From Caulobacteraceae bacterium (lineage in GTDB: Bacteria > Pseudomonadota > Alphaproteobacteria > Caulobacterales > Caulobacteraceae): a DNA stretch of 64,000 nucleotides. Both the position numbers and the translations under genes were made by a program. Positions 12,461 to 21,448 of the stretch are shown piece after piece (position 1 is the stretch's first letter; every line of letters begins with the position of its first letter). The notes beneath the pieces are model-generated. The model ran no database searches. It worked only from the letters and a program-made list of their open reading frames with translations, and was not told the origin of the DNA. The stretch is taken from NCBI GenBank assembly GCA_027489335.1, contig JAIXZX010000012.1, positions 1 through 64,000 on the forward strand. The letters run 5' to 3'.

Positions 12461-12643
12461 TCAGGAGGCGTCGAGGGTCGCCACTTCCATCGGCGCCGGG
12501 GACACAGGGCTCGGCATATCGGCGCGGTGAACGATCTGGGGGCCGAGCACGGCCTCCTCGAAGGTGATGTCGGGCTTGAACGCCGCGCCCATCAACAGGC
12601 CGCTGGCCGCCGCCAGGGTAATGCCGTGAAACAGAGCCTTCAT
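12461..12643 (-). CDS. Small secreted protein of 60 residues, function unknown
   Basis: The start is set at ATG 12643 because it has a strong GGAGG ribosome binding site 7 bases upstream and gives a signal peptide (MKALFHGITLAAASGLLMGA). The track ORF beginning at 12733 adds 30 residues that overlap the upstream gene. The mature peptide would be about 40 residues, acidic/proline-rich, with no cysteine. It lies between the O-antigen-ligase-like gene and prmA on the same strand. No homologue was recognised. Confidence 0.6.
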   Translation of the reverse strand: MKALFHGITLAAASGLLMGAAFKPDITFEEAVLGPQIVHRADMPSPVSPAPMEVATLDAS

Positions 12644-12704
12644 GTGCGCCTCCTTGCGCCGCCTTAAGCGCATGAGGCCCAAGGTGGTTTCACACACGCC
12701 GAAC

Positions 12705-14069
12705 TCAGGCTGGCGAGAGGCCCCGTCGACCAAAGACCGGGGCGCGGTCTGGCGTGACCCAGTCCAGACGATCGTCTGGCTCCGGCGCCGCGGGCAGCCC
12801 GGCCCTCGCCACCGAGCGTGGCGCGCGTGCGACGCTGCGGGCCGGGGCGGGCAGGGGACCGAGCAGCCGGCCCATGGCGGCCACAGCCAGCACCCAGGGC
12901 AGGCTGTTGTGGGCCAGGATGAAGCTCTCCGAGAAGATCTGCAGGGTGAACACGGCCAGCATCATCACCGCCCAGTTGGCGTCGCCGGTGCGGCGATGGC
13001 GGACCAGGGCGGCGAGGACGGCGGCGCCCAGCGCCAGGGTGAAGAGGGCCACCCCGACCGCGCCCAACTGCACCAGCAGGTCCATCCAGCCGCTATGGGC
13101 GGTGGGCACGGTCCAGCCGAGCTGATGGCGGATCCATTTCGCCGGGCTGGAGTCATCGGTCCAGAAGGCCGCGAACCCGTAGCCCTGCAGCGGCCGGGCC
13201 TCGGCCGCGGCCATCACCGCGCTCCAGATGTCGGTGCGGCCGGTCAGGGAGGCGTCCTTGCCGAGGGCCTCGAACAGGATGTCGGGGGCCAAAGCGTAGA
13301 GCCCGCCCACTACCCCGCCAAGGGTGACGCCCAGCCAGATCAGCGCAACCGCCGCCGCCGGGCCACGATTCATCAGGGTCAGGCCGGCTCCAAGGCCGAG
13401 CGCCAGGGCCAGGGCCAACAGGGAGGTCTTGGACTGGGTCATGATGATCAGACCGACGCAAAGCGCCAGGGCTCCGACCCACAGGAGCCGTCGGCCCGGG
13501 CTCAGGGCAGCGGCGGCCGCGCAGGTCAGGGCGCCGTAGACCATGGTCGCGCCCATCTGGTTCTTCTCGTACCAGAGCCCCCGCCAGGCGCCTGCGTTGA
13601 CGTCCGAATGCACCCCCAGGCTCGGCAGGCCCAGGGCGACGACGTAGCTGCCGACTGCCAGGATCAGGAAGCTCGCGGCCATCAGCTCAGCCAGTGTCCG
13701 GCCGTCATAGCGGGCCACCAGATAGAGGCCGAACAGGGTCGAGGCCGCCACCGCAATGGCCCGACGCTGGGAGACGCCGGGATCGATGGACCAGGACACC
13801 GACAGGGCCGCCCAGAGCACCAGCGCCCCGAGCAGCAGGGCGGGGAACCACATGCGGAACATCTGCGGCGCCCGCAGCAAGGCAATCATCCCAGCGGCCG
13901 CATAGACGGGCAGCCACATGAGTCGCAGGATCGCATTGGAGTCGCCGCCGGTCTGCTCGGGGTCGAGGACCGGTCCGATCAGGGCGTTGGACATCATCAG
14001 GATGAGGCCCAGGGTCACAAGGCCTTCCATCAGCCGTATCGCCGTGAGCCGGTCTGACCGCGCGTCCAT
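12705..14069 (-). CDS. O-antigen ligase / polymerase family membrane protein (Wzy_C)
   Basis: This polytopic protein of about 454 residues has roughly 11-12 hydrophobic segments. Its large periplasmic loop contains the Wzy_C-type block GRTDIWSAVMAAAEARPLQGYGFAAFW followed by a conserved histidine region (TVPTAHSGWMDLLVQLG). Members ligate O-antigen to lipid A core or polymerise exopolysaccharide repeat units at the periplasmic face (WaaL, ExoQ, Wzy). Which of these applies cannot be told from sequence. ATG 14069 is preferred to 14126 because it places the first helix close to the N-terminus. No glycan cluster surrounds it. Confidence 0.82.
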   Translation of the reverse strand: MDARSDRLTAIRLMEGLVTLGLILMMSNALIGPVLDPEQTGGDSNAILRLMWLPVYAAAGMIALLRAPQMFRMWFPALLLGALVLWAALSVSWSIDPGVSQRRAIAVAASTLFGLYLVARYDGRTLAELMAASFLILAVGSYVVALGLPSLGVHSDVNAGAWRGLWYEKNQMGATMVYGALTCAAAAALSPGRRLLWVGALALCVGLIIMTQSKTSLLALALALGLGAGLTLMNRGPAAAVALIWLGVTLGGVVGGLYALAPDILFEALGKDASLTGRTDIWSAVMAAAEARPLQGYGFAAFWTDDSSPAKWIRHQLGWTVPTAHSGWMDLLVQLGAVGVALFTLALGAAVLAALVRHRRTGDANWAVMMLAVFTLQIFSESFILAHNSLPWVLAVAAMGRLLGPLPAPARSVARAPRSVARAGLPAAPEPDDRLDWVTPDRAPVFGRRGLSPA

Positions 14070-14203
14070 GCCCTGCCTGTGCCGATCTGGTCCAGGCGGA
14101 CGCCTGGGTCGGAGATTCACGGTCAAGCTTGCAAGCGGCGGCCCAGCGCCTGCGCACCCTCGGCGGCCTTGTCGTGTTAGGCTTCACAGGAAGGAGGAGT
14201 CAG

Positions 14204-14632
14204 ATGAGCAAGTACAAACCCCTGTCCGAGCGCCTGTCGCGGCACGAGGCCGATCGCTGGAGCGCGAGCTTCGCCGAGCTCGAAGAGGTCCTGGGCTTCC
14301 CCCTGCCCAAGAGCGCCCGGGAGCAGAACGCCTGGTGGCGCGGCGGAGAGAAACCCCATCATAGCGCCTGGACCGAACCGGGCTGGCGGGTGCTAGACCT
14401 GGACCGCGCGGCGGAGACCGTGGTCTTCGGCCGCGATCAGGATGCGACGGCAGCCTCGGCTGCGTCCGCCGCCAAGACGGAAGCGCCGAAAGCCCCTGAG
14501 GCGAAGCCGGCCGAGCGCGCCAAGCGGGTCATGCCCACCGCTGTGGTGGGCGGCGCTGCGGCCCTGTTGGCCGGCGGCGTCGCGGTGTTGGCCGGCTTCC
14601 TGGCGCGGCGCAAGGGCGAGCCCTGGCGCTAG
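14204..14632 (+). CDS. DUF7662 domain protein with C-terminal membrane anchor
   Basis: A 142-residue protein. The start is ATG 14204, which has an AAGGAGGAG ribosome binding site 4 bases upstream; the track start at 14129 is rejected. The N-terminal 75 residues fit the DUF7662 pattern: YKPLSERL, SFAELEEVLGFPLPKSAR, AWWRGG and AWTEPGWRVLDLD. An Ala/Lys/Glu-rich linker follows, then a hydrophobic helix (VVGGAAALLAGGVAVLAGFLARRK) that would anchor it in the membrane. The domain's role is unknown. The gene is divergent from the polymerase gene and convergent with uvrD. Confidence 0.72.
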   Translation: MSKYKPLSERLSRHEADRWSASFAELEEVLGFPLPKSAREQNAWWRGGEKPHHSAWTEPGWRVLDLDRAAETVVFGRDQDATAASAASAAKTEAPKAPEAKPAERAKRVMPTAVVGGAAALLAGGVAVLAGFLARRKGEPWR

Positions 14633-14636
14633 ACAT

Positions 14637-17000
14637 TCAGCCGGCCGGGGCCTTCTCCACGAAGGAATCGATGACCTTCTTGTCGCCGGCCTTGTCGAAG
14701 GCGACGGTCAGCTTGTTGCCCTCGATGGTCCGGACCTGGCCATAGCCGAACTTCTGGTGGAACACCCGGTCGCCACGGGCAAAGGCGCTGCTTGAGGCCG
14801 ACGGATCGGAGACGGCCACCAGGCGGCCCTCGCCCTCGATCACCTGCTGCCGGCCCGGATGACTGCCCTGATAGCCGCGGTCCTGGGCGCGACGCCAGCC
14901 GGGTGAGGAATAGCCCGAGCCGAAGCTGGGGCTCTCGTCCCAGCGACTGCCGTGCTGCTGCATGCCTGGGCCGCCGCCGTAATAGCCGGTGTCTGAGGCG
15001 GCCTCCACATGGGCGATGGGCAGTTCGTCGACGAAGCGCGAGGGCAGCTGGCTGGTCCAGCGGCCATAGACCTGACGGTTGGCGGCGAACGAAACGTGGG
15101 CCTGCTCGCGGGCGCGCGTGATGCCCACATAGGCCAGGCGCCGCTCCTCCTCGAGACCCTTTTCGCCGCTCTCGTCCATGGAGCGCTGCGAGGGGAAGAC
15201 CCCTTCCTCCCAGCCGGGCAGGAAGACCAGGGGGAACTCGAGCCCCTTGGCCGAGTGCAGGGTCATGATCTGGACCGCGTCCTCGCCGGCCCCTCGGTCG
15301 AGGTCCATGACCAGGGAGACGTGCTCCAGATAGGCGCCGAGCGTCTCAAAGTTGCCCATGGACTGGACCAGCTCCTTGAGGTTCTCCAGCCTCGTCTGAG
15401 CGGTCGGCGTCTTGTCCAGGCGAAGGGCGTCGGTATAGCCGCTCTCCTCCAGCACCATCTCGGTCAGCCGACTGTGATGCAGGGTCTCCCCCTGAGCCCG
15501 CCAACGATCCAGGTCGCGCAGGAAGTTGGCCAGCGAGGTGCGGGTGCGCGCCGCCAGCTCGTCGGTCAGCACGATCTGCCGCGCGGCGGTGGCGGCCGAG
15601 ACGCCGTTTAGCCGGGCGATCTGCAGCAGCTTCTGGACCGTGGTCTCGCCGATGCCGCGCTTGGGCACATTGACGATCCGCTCAAAGGCCAGGTCGTCGT
15701 CCTCCGACTGGATCAGCCGCAGATAGGCATGCGCATCGCGGATCTCGGCCCGCTCGAAGAAGCGAGGGCCCCCGACGACCGTGTAGGGAATCTGGAGCAG
15801 GACGAAGCGCTCCTCAAAGGCGCGCATCTGGAATGAGGCCCTCACCAGGATCGCCATGTCCTTGTAGGGGCGGGGATCGCGCTCGGTCGTTCCTTTGCGG
15901 GCGCGCTCGATCTCGTCGGCGATCAGCCGGCTCTCGGCCTCGCCGTCCCAGACCCCGCGGACCACCACCTTTTCGCCGCCGTCCGCCTCGGTCCACAGGG
16001 TCTTGCCCAGGCGGGACTTGTTGGTGGCGATCAGCCCTGAGGCCGCCCCCAGGATGTGGCTGGTGGAGCGATAGTTGCGCTCCAGCCGGATGACCTTGGC
16101 GCCCGGAAAGTCCCGCTCAAAGCGCAGGATGTTGTCCACCTCGGCGCCCCGCCAGCCATAGATCGACTGGTCGTCGTCGCCGACGCAGCAGACGTTCTGC
16201 CGCTTCTGGGCCAGCAGGCGCAGCCACAGATACTGGGCGACATTGGTGTCCTGATACTCGTCCACCAGGATGAATTTGAAGCGGTCGTGATACTCGGCCA
16301 GCACGTCGGGCTGCGAGGTGAAGATGGTGATGTTGTGCAAGAGCAGGTCGCCGAAATCGCAGGCGTTCAGCACCCGCAACCGCTCCTGATAGAGCCGGTA
16401 AAGCGCCTGGCCGCGATTGTTGGCGAAGGCCGCGCCCTCGGCCGGCGGCAGGCGGTCCGGCGTCCAGCCGCGGTTCTTCCAGTGGTCGATCAGGCCCGCC
16501 AGGGCCTTGGCGGTCCAGCGCTTTGAATCGATGTTCTCAGCCTCAAGCAACTGCTTGAGCAGCCGCTCCTGATCGTCGGTGTCGAGGATGGTGTAGCTGG
16601 ACTTCAGCCCCACCAGCTCGGCGTGGCGGCGCAGGATCTGGGCGGCGACCGAGTGGAAGGTGCCCAGCCACCGCAGACCCTCGGCCTGGGGCCCGATGAT
16701 GGCGGCGATCCGCTCGCGCATCTCCCGGGCGGCCTTGTTGGTGAAGGTGACGGCCAGCAGCTCCCAGGGCTTGGCGCGCCCGGTGGCCAGGATGTGCGCC
16801 AGCCGGGTCGTCAGCACCCGGGTCTTTCCGGTGCCGGCGCCGGCCAGGACCAGGACAGGACCCTCCACCGTCTCGACGGCTTCCCGCTGCTCGGGGTTCA
16901 GCCCCTGCAAGTAATCGGGCGCATGACCCGGCCCGCCCACGCGGGCGAGGTCGCTGATCTTCGGGGCGGGGACGGCGGAGACTGATTCAGGAACGGACAT
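14637..17000 (-). CDS. uvrD: ATP-dependent DNA helicase UvrD/PcrA
   Basis: An SF1A 3'-5' helicase acting in nucleotide-excision and mismatch repair and in clearing proteins from DNA. The 787-residue protein has the full motif series: LNPEQREAV (Q motif), GAGTGKTR (Walker A), LVDEYQDTN (motif II), GDDDQSIYGWRGA (III), a Y-R-S motif (LERNYRSTSHILG, IV) and LHSAKGLEFPLVF plus VGITRAREQ (V/VI). A C-terminal Tudor-like segment (GDRVFHQKFGYGQVRTIEG) resembles the RNA-polymerase-binding tail of UvrD/PcrA. It ends 4 bases from the convergent DUF7662 gene. Confidence 0.95.
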   Translation of the reverse strand: MSVPESVSAVPAPKISDLARVGGPGHAPDYLQGLNPEQREAVETVEGPVLVLAGAGTGKTRVLTTRLAHILATGRAKPWELLAVTFTNKAAREMRERIAAIIGPQAEGLRWLGTFHSVAAQILRRHAELVGLKSSYTILDTDDQERLLKQLLEAENIDSKRWTAKALAGLIDHWKNRGWTPDRLPPAEGAAFANNRGQALYRLYQERLRVLNACDFGDLLLHNITIFTSQPDVLAEYHDRFKFILVDEYQDTNVAQYLWLRLLAQKRQNVCCVGDDDQSIYGWRGAEVDNILRFERDFPGAKVIRLERNYRSTSHILGAASGLIATNKSRLGKTLWTEADGGEKVVVRGVWDGEAESRLIADEIERARKGTTERDPRPYKDMAILVRASFQMRAFEERFVLLQIPYTVVGGPRFFERAEIRDAHAYLRLIQSEDDDLAFERIVNVPKRGIGETTVQKLLQIARLNGVSAATAARQIVLTDELAARTRTSLANFLRDLDRWRAQGETLHHSRLTEMVLEESGYTDALRLDKTPTAQTRLENLKELVQSMGNFETLGAYLEHVSLVMDLDRGAGEDAVQIMTLHSAKGLEFPLVFLPGWEEGVFPSQRSMDESGEKGLEEERRLAYVGITRAREQAHVSFAANRQVYGRWTSQLPSRFVDELPIAHVEAASDTGYYGGGPGMQQHGSRWDESPSFGSGYSSPGWRRAQDRGYQGSHPGRQQVIEGEGRLVAVSDPSASSSAFARGDRVFHQKFGYGQVRTIEGNKLTVAFDKAGDKKVIDSFVEKAPAG

Positions 17001-17040
17001 CGGAACATATGTAGCACATACGCGCCGCTGCTTAAGGCCC

Positions 17041-18633
17041 TCAGGCCAGCATCCAGTCTCCCAAGGCGGCGGACGTCACCCCCACCAGGATCATCTGGGC
17101 GCCGCCGACCATGCTGATCACCGTATCGGCTCCGGAGAAACCGAGGGTCCAGTTCGTGCCCGGATCGAAGCGCACCCGGTCGCCCTCGGCGCTGTTGAAA
17201 TCCACGATGCGATCAAGGCCTGCGTCCCCGAAGGTGCTGAAGACGTCGGCGCCCGATCCGCCGCTCAGCGTATCGTTTCCACGGTCGCCGGAGATCCAGT
17301 CGTTCCCCGGGCCGCCAAACAGCTGATCGTCCCCCTGGCCGCCGCGAATCAGGTCGTTCCCGTCGCCGCCATACCCGGTGTCATTGCCGAGATTGCCGTA
17401 GACGATGTCGTCCCCGGCCTCGCCATGCAGCAGATCCTGGTCCTTTCCGCCCACCACCCAGTCGCCGCCGCCCGCGCCCCACAGCGTGTCGTTTCCGGCG
17501 TTGCCGTGCAGGTCGTCGAAGTCGCGGCCGCCCCAGACCTGGTCGGCGCCGTCCATGCCGCGCAGATATCCGCGGCCGTCACCGCCGCGGATCAGATTGT
17601 CAGCGCCGTTGCCGAGGATCGTATCGGCGCCTGGCCCGGCGATGACGTTCTCGATGACGGTGTTGTAGGCGATCCCCAGATTGTCGGTCCAGGTGTAGGT
17701 CTCGGGGTCGAGAATGTGCTCGTTGAAGAAGTCCTGCGCCCACGGAAAGCGCACTAGCATCTCGGCGATCTGCGCCTGGGCTGAGAACTGGGCGATGGAG
17801 GAATAGGCCCCCGGCGCCAGATCGATGATGGAGCCACGGCTGTGGTTTGAGAGATCAAAGGTGTCGATCCCCCCCGCGTCATAGATGGTTTGGAAAAAGG
17901 GCCGGTTCTGGTCCCAGCCATAGGTGGTCTCGCCCGCTCCGGTGGTCGGATCGGCGCCATAGCGGGCCTGGATGGACATGATGTCGAACACCATGGGCGT
18001 CTCGGGCGCCACGCGCGTCGGCGTGATCCTGACCCCTGTGGCCGTGGAAACCGCCTGCCAGTGCAGGCTGTCGGTGGCCTCGGTATAGGACATCAGGGTG
18101 TAGCGCTTGGTGTCGTAGGCGGTGGGAAGCGTGGCGCCGTCCTCAAACGGATGCTTCAGACCCAGGGCGTGGCCAAGCTCGTGGATCGTGGCGCTGAAAT
18201 CGTAGCCGCCGAGAGCGAAGTCGGCGCCTGCCTTCTCATGGCTGATCCAGATGTCGCCCATATAGGGCTGCCCCACCCCGCCATTGCTGGGCGGGAAATA
18301 GGCGAAACCCCAGGACGTCTCTCCGTCGTCATCATCATCGACGGCCTCCACATCGGTGAAGGCTACGCGGATCTGCCCGGGCGAGGACAGATCGTCCGTC
18401 TGCACGAAACGGCTGGCGATCAGCCGATCCCAGGTCTCCACGGCGGCGGCGAACCGCAACCCCTGGGCGCTGTTCAACACCCCATAGCCGGCGACAGACG
18501 GCTCTTCCCCCGTTCCGTAGCCGGGCCAGGTCGAACCTTCCCGCGGGATGCTGTAGGTGATGGTCGAGCCGCCCCACCACCGGGTGGCGGTGAGCAGGCT
18601 GGCGATAATGGTGCTGGCGTCGGGGGCGGCCAT
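17041..18633 (-). CDS. Serralysin-like M10 metalloprotease with RTX repeats
   Basis: A 530-residue secreted protease. The catalytic zinc motif HELGHALGLKHP begins at His151, followed by the Met-turn (YTLMSYTE) with its tyrosine, so all serralysin-type residues are present. From about residue 330 to 480 there are many Ca2+-binding nonapeptide repeats (GGDGNDLIRGG, GNDWISGDRGND), then a C-terminal tail. There is no N-terminal signal peptide, as expected for type I secretion through a C-terminal signal. No type I ABC transporter or inhibitor gene lies nearby, so the exporter must be encoded elsewhere. Proteolytic activity is inferred from the intact motif. Confidence 0.9.
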   Translation of the reverse strand: MAAPDASTIIASLLTATRWWGGSTITYSIPREGSTWPGYGTGEEPSVAGYGVLNSAQGLRFAAAVETWDRLIASRFVQTDDLSSPGQIRVAFTDVEAVDDDDDGETSWGFAYFPPSNGGVGQPYMGDIWISHEKAGADFALGGYDFSATIHELGHALGLKHPFEDGATLPTAYDTKRYTLMSYTEATDSLHWQAVSTATGVRITPTRVAPETPMVFDIMSIQARYGADPTTGAGETTYGWDQNRPFFQTIYDAGGIDTFDLSNHSRGSIIDLAPGAYSSIAQFSAQAQIAEMLVRFPWAQDFFNEHILDPETYTWTDNLGIAYNTVIENVIAGPGADTILGNGADNLIRGGDGRGYLRGMDGADQVWGGRDFDDLHGNAGNDTLWGAGGGDWVVGGKDQDLLHGEAGDDIVYGNLGNDTGYGGDGNDLIRGGQGDDQLFGGPGNDWISGDRGNDTLSGGSGADVFSTFGDAGLDRIVDFNSAEGDRVRFDPGTNWTLGFSGADTVISMVGGAQMILVGVTSAALGDWMLA

Positions 18634-18740
18634 GAACGCTCACGCGTTGAGAACAGAACGACTTCAATAGCCTAGGATCGGGCGCGAGCCCGTAACGAAT
18701 TGATAACGTCCGCGACCGGTCACCGGGAATTGACCGTCGC

Positions 18741-20756
18741 TTGAACCCGATGAGGCTCCGATCCATGCCCGACATGCCGCCCCCGATGGTGTCCGAGGTC
18801 CAGGTCACTGCGCCGCGCCTGGCGCCCAGTCCCGCCGACCTCGCCTTCTCCATCGTTCGGGTGGGGCCAGATGACCTGGCGCGCAGTCCGCGCCTCGACG
18901 AAGCCCTCCGGGCCGAGCCTGGCGTCTCGCTCTTCCGGCGGACGGGCAGCGAGGTGGCCAATCCGACCATTCAGGGCCTGTCCCTGCGCGCCATCGCCCC
19001 CTCGGGCGCCGGCCGCACGCTGGTGACCCTGGATGGCGCGCCACAGAACGATCCCTTCGGCGGCTGGGTGATCTGGTCGGCTTTGCCGCCTGAGGGGCTG
19101 GCGGGCGCCGATATCGTCAAGGGCGCCGGCGCCGGACCCTATGGCGCCGGCGCGCTGACCGGCGTCGTAGCCTTGCAGGAGCGCGAGCCTCAGGCCGGGC
19201 TTTCGGCTGTGGACCTGTCGGTGGCCGACTATGGGACCTATCGCGGCGCGGCGGCCTTTGGGTCGGAAAACCTCCTGGTGGTGGTCTCTGGCCTCAGCCA
19301 GGAGGGGTATGTGCCTGTCCGCGGGCAGGGACGCGGGGCGGTGGACCAGCCGGCGGGCCTGGATCAGGTTTCCGCCGCCGCGCGCCTCCAGGGACAGGTG
19401 GCCGGCGTCAACGCCGCCTTCCGCCTGACCGCCTTCGAGGAGCGACGTGGCGGCGGTGTGGAAGGGGTCAGCTCTGAGGCCAGCGGTGGCGGCGCCACCC
19501 TGTCGCTCGCCCAGCCTTCGGCGACCGACGCCAGCGGCTGGCGGCTGCAGGCCTGGCTGCGGACCAGCGACCTGAAGAATCGCTTCGCCGCCGTGGAGAC
19601 TGATCGCTCGGCCAGCCGTCCGGCGGCGCAGCAGCTGGCCACGCCGGCCCTCGGCTATGGAATGAACGCGGCCTGGAGGGCGGTGAACGGTCCCTGGACC
19701 TGGGAGGTCGGCGCCGACCTGCGGGTGAGCGATGGCGAGACCCGGGAGTTCTTCCGCGATCTGGGCGCCGGATTCACCCGAGGCCGGGTGGCCGGAGGCC
19801 GCACCCAGGTGGGCGGCGTCTATGGCGAGGCGACCCGGGTGGGCGAGCGCTTGCTGCTGACCGGCGGGGTCCGTGTCGACGGCTGGGAGGCCAGCGAGGC
19901 GCGGCGGATCGAGCGCGACCTGAGTGGCGGCGCCGTCCTGCTGAACGCCCGCGCCCCAGACCGCAGCGGCACGACGCCGACCGGCCGTCTGGGCGCCCGC
20001 TATGAGCTGACCGAGGCGATCTACCTGCGCGGCGCGGCCTATTCGGGCTTCCGGCCGCCAACCCTCAACGAGTTGCACCGGCCCTTCCGCGTCGGAAACG
20101 ACATCACTGAGGCCAATCCGGCCCTTGAACCCGAACAGCTCTATGGGGTTGAGGCGGCCATCGGCGGCCAGGGCGCCTTCGCATGGTCGGCAGGCGTCTT
20201 CTTCAATCGGTTGGAAGACCCGATCACCAATGTGACCATCGGTCAGGGACCCGGGACCTTCCCCATCGCCGGCTTCGTGCCGGCCGGCGGGGTGCTGCGC
20301 CAGCGCCAGAACGCCGGAGTCATCGAGGCCTGGGGGTTGGAAGTCTCCGCCGACCGCGACTTCGGCGCCTGGGCGGTTCGCTTCGATGCGGTGGCGACAC
20401 AGGCGGAGGTCGATGGCGGCTCGGCTGCGCCGCAGCTGAACGGCCTGCGCCCGGCGCAGACGCCGGAGTTCGCCGCGACCCTTGGCCTTGACTGGAGCGC
20501 CAGCGAGCGTCTGCGCCTGTCAGGCCAGATCCGGCACGAAGGGCAGCGCTATGAGGATGATCTCAACAGCCGCAGTCTGGCGGCGGCCACGACGCTCGAC
20601 CTGCGCGCCGGCTGGCGCCTGGGGAGCGATGCGGAGGTCTATCTGGCCGCGGACAATCTGCTCGACGCTGAGATCGAGGCCCAGGTGGCTGGCGATGGTC
20701 TCGTGACCCTGGCCGCGCCGCGCATGGTGCGGATCGGCTACAGCCTGAGACGTTAA
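18741..20756 (+). CDS. TonB-dependent receptor lacking a recognisable signal peptide
   Basis: The 671-residue protein has a plug domain (LDEALRAEPGVSLFRRTG, NPTIQGLSLRAIAPSGAGRTLVTLDG, GADIVKGAGAGPYGAGALTGVV) and a beta-barrel. The barrel includes the typical GFRPPTLNELHRPFR segment and ends in RIGYSLRR. A TonB-box-like SEVQVTAPRL lies near residue 20. The substrate is unknown; barrel motifs resemble vitamin/metal-complex receptors. Oddly, the reading frame meets a stop at 18693-18695 and the N-terminus from TTG 18741 has no hydrophobic export signal. Either a start or frame difference, a lost signal, or a non-functional gene could explain this. Confidence 0.85.
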   Translation: MNPMRLRSMPDMPPPMVSEVQVTAPRLAPSPADLAFSIVRVGPDDLARSPRLDEALRAEPGVSLFRRTGSEVANPTIQGLSLRAIAPSGAGRTLVTLDGAPQNDPFGGWVIWSALPPEGLAGADIVKGAGAGPYGAGALTGVVALQEREPQAGLSAVDLSVADYGTYRGAAAFGSENLLVVVSGLSQEGYVPVRGQGRGAVDQPAGLDQVSAAARLQGQVAGVNAAFRLTAFEERRGGGVEGVSSEASGGGATLSLAQPSATDASGWRLQAWLRTSDLKNRFAAVETDRSASRPAAQQLATPALGYGMNAAWRAVNGPWTWEVGADLRVSDGETREFFRDLGAGFTRGRVAGGRTQVGGVYGEATRVGERLLLTGGVRVDGWEASEARRIERDLSGGAVLLNARAPDRSGTTPTGRLGARYELTEAIYLRGAAYSGFRPPTLNELHRPFRVGNDITEANPALEPEQLYGVEAAIGGQGAFAWSAGVFFNRLEDPITNVTIGQGPGTFPIAGFVPAGGVLRQRQNAGVIEAWGLEVSADRDFGAWAVRFDAVATQAEVDGGSAAPQLNGLRPAQTPEFAATLGLDWSASERLRLSGQIRHEGQRYEDDLNSRSLAAATTLDLRAGWRLGSDAEVYLAADNLLDAEIEAQVAGDGLVTLAAPRMVRIGYSLRR

Positions 20757-20761
20757 GGCGC

Positions 20762-20808
20762 GCCGGGTGCGATCACCGAGACAGAGCGTCCCGGCGATCA
20801 CACCCGGC
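20762..20808. terminator. Bidirectional hairpin between convergent genes
   Basis: A 17-bp stem, GCCGGGTGCGATCACCG / CGGCGATCACACCCGGC, has two wobble or mismatched positions and a 13-nt loop. It lies between the stop of the TonB receptor gene and the stop of the DUF4168 gene. It lacks a clear U-tract, so stem strength is the main evidence. Confidence 0.5.
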
Positions 20809-20827
20809 TCCTCGCCCTGGCGCGGTC

Positions 20828-21238
20828 CTAGTTGGCGCTCGGCGCGACGCCGTTGGCCTGCATCGCCTGGCCGATCCGGGCGCGGAGCTCGGCGTCGTTC
20901 TGGGCGGCCTGGGCGATCTGGTTGTATTCCTGCGGCGTAATGCCGGCCTGTTGCACGGCCTGACCCATCTCCGTCGCGGCCTGCCGTTGGATCTCCGTCC
21001 GCGCGGCGTCGTCAGGCGCCGCCTGAATCTGGGCGCTGTATTTCTGATTGAGGCTGCTGACCTGGTTCATGGCCAGGGCGAAGCTGTTGACCTTATCGTC
21101 GGTGATCTCGCCCGACGCCTGCGGCGCGGCTTGAGCCTGAGGCGGCTGGGCGGGTGCGGCCTGCTGGGCCTGGGCGGCGGTCACCCCAAGGGCGGCGACG
21201 GCGACGGAGGCAGCGAGGGTGGTGAGCGTGTTGCGCAT
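20828..21238 (-). CDS. DUF4168 domain periplasmic protein
   Basis: A 136-residue protein with a Sec signal peptide (MRNTLTTLAASVAVAALG...AQA), a glutamine/proline-rich linker and a helical DUF4168-type domain. Typical features are KVNSFALAMNQVSSLNQKYSAQI and a closing GITPQEYNQIAQAAQNDAELRARI motif. The start is moved from 21397 to ATG 21238, which has an AAAGGA ribosome binding site and begins the signal peptide. The domain is common in cyanobacteria and proteobacteria, but its function is unknown. It is convergent with the TonB receptor gene and appears monocistronic. Confidence 0.82.
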   Translation of the reverse strand: MRNTLTTLAASVAVAALGVTAAQAQQAAPAQPPQAQAAPQASGEITDDKVNSFALAMNQVSSLNQKYSAQIQAAPDDAARTEIQRQAATEMGQAVQQAGITPQEYNQIAQAAQNDAELRARIGQAMQANGVAPSAN

Positions 21239-21448
21239 GGCGATGTCCTTTCCGGGGAGTGACAGACCGGTAGCCCGTCGGTGCGCGCTGATAATTTGCA
21301 TCACGAACGAGTGAGTCAACAGGCGCACCCCAACATGGGCGAACAAGTCACGTCTTCGCCAGAAAGCGGCCAGAATCCATTTCAGAGCTCGAAGCAATCT
21401 GCCCGTCTGACGCTGGAAGGTCGAAAGGCCGTCCCGCCCCCGCCAAGC

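Noticed and set aside
12642-14057. 471-residue plus-strand ORF
   Set aside because: Antisense to the O-antigen-ligase-like gene. It has no hydrophobic or domain pattern, only Gly/Gln/His-rich sequence.
17270-17640. Repetitive DNA considered as a tandem repeat or CRISPR-like array
   Set aside because: The periodicity is explained by the RTX nonapeptide codons of the protease gene; units are not identical and there are no spacers.
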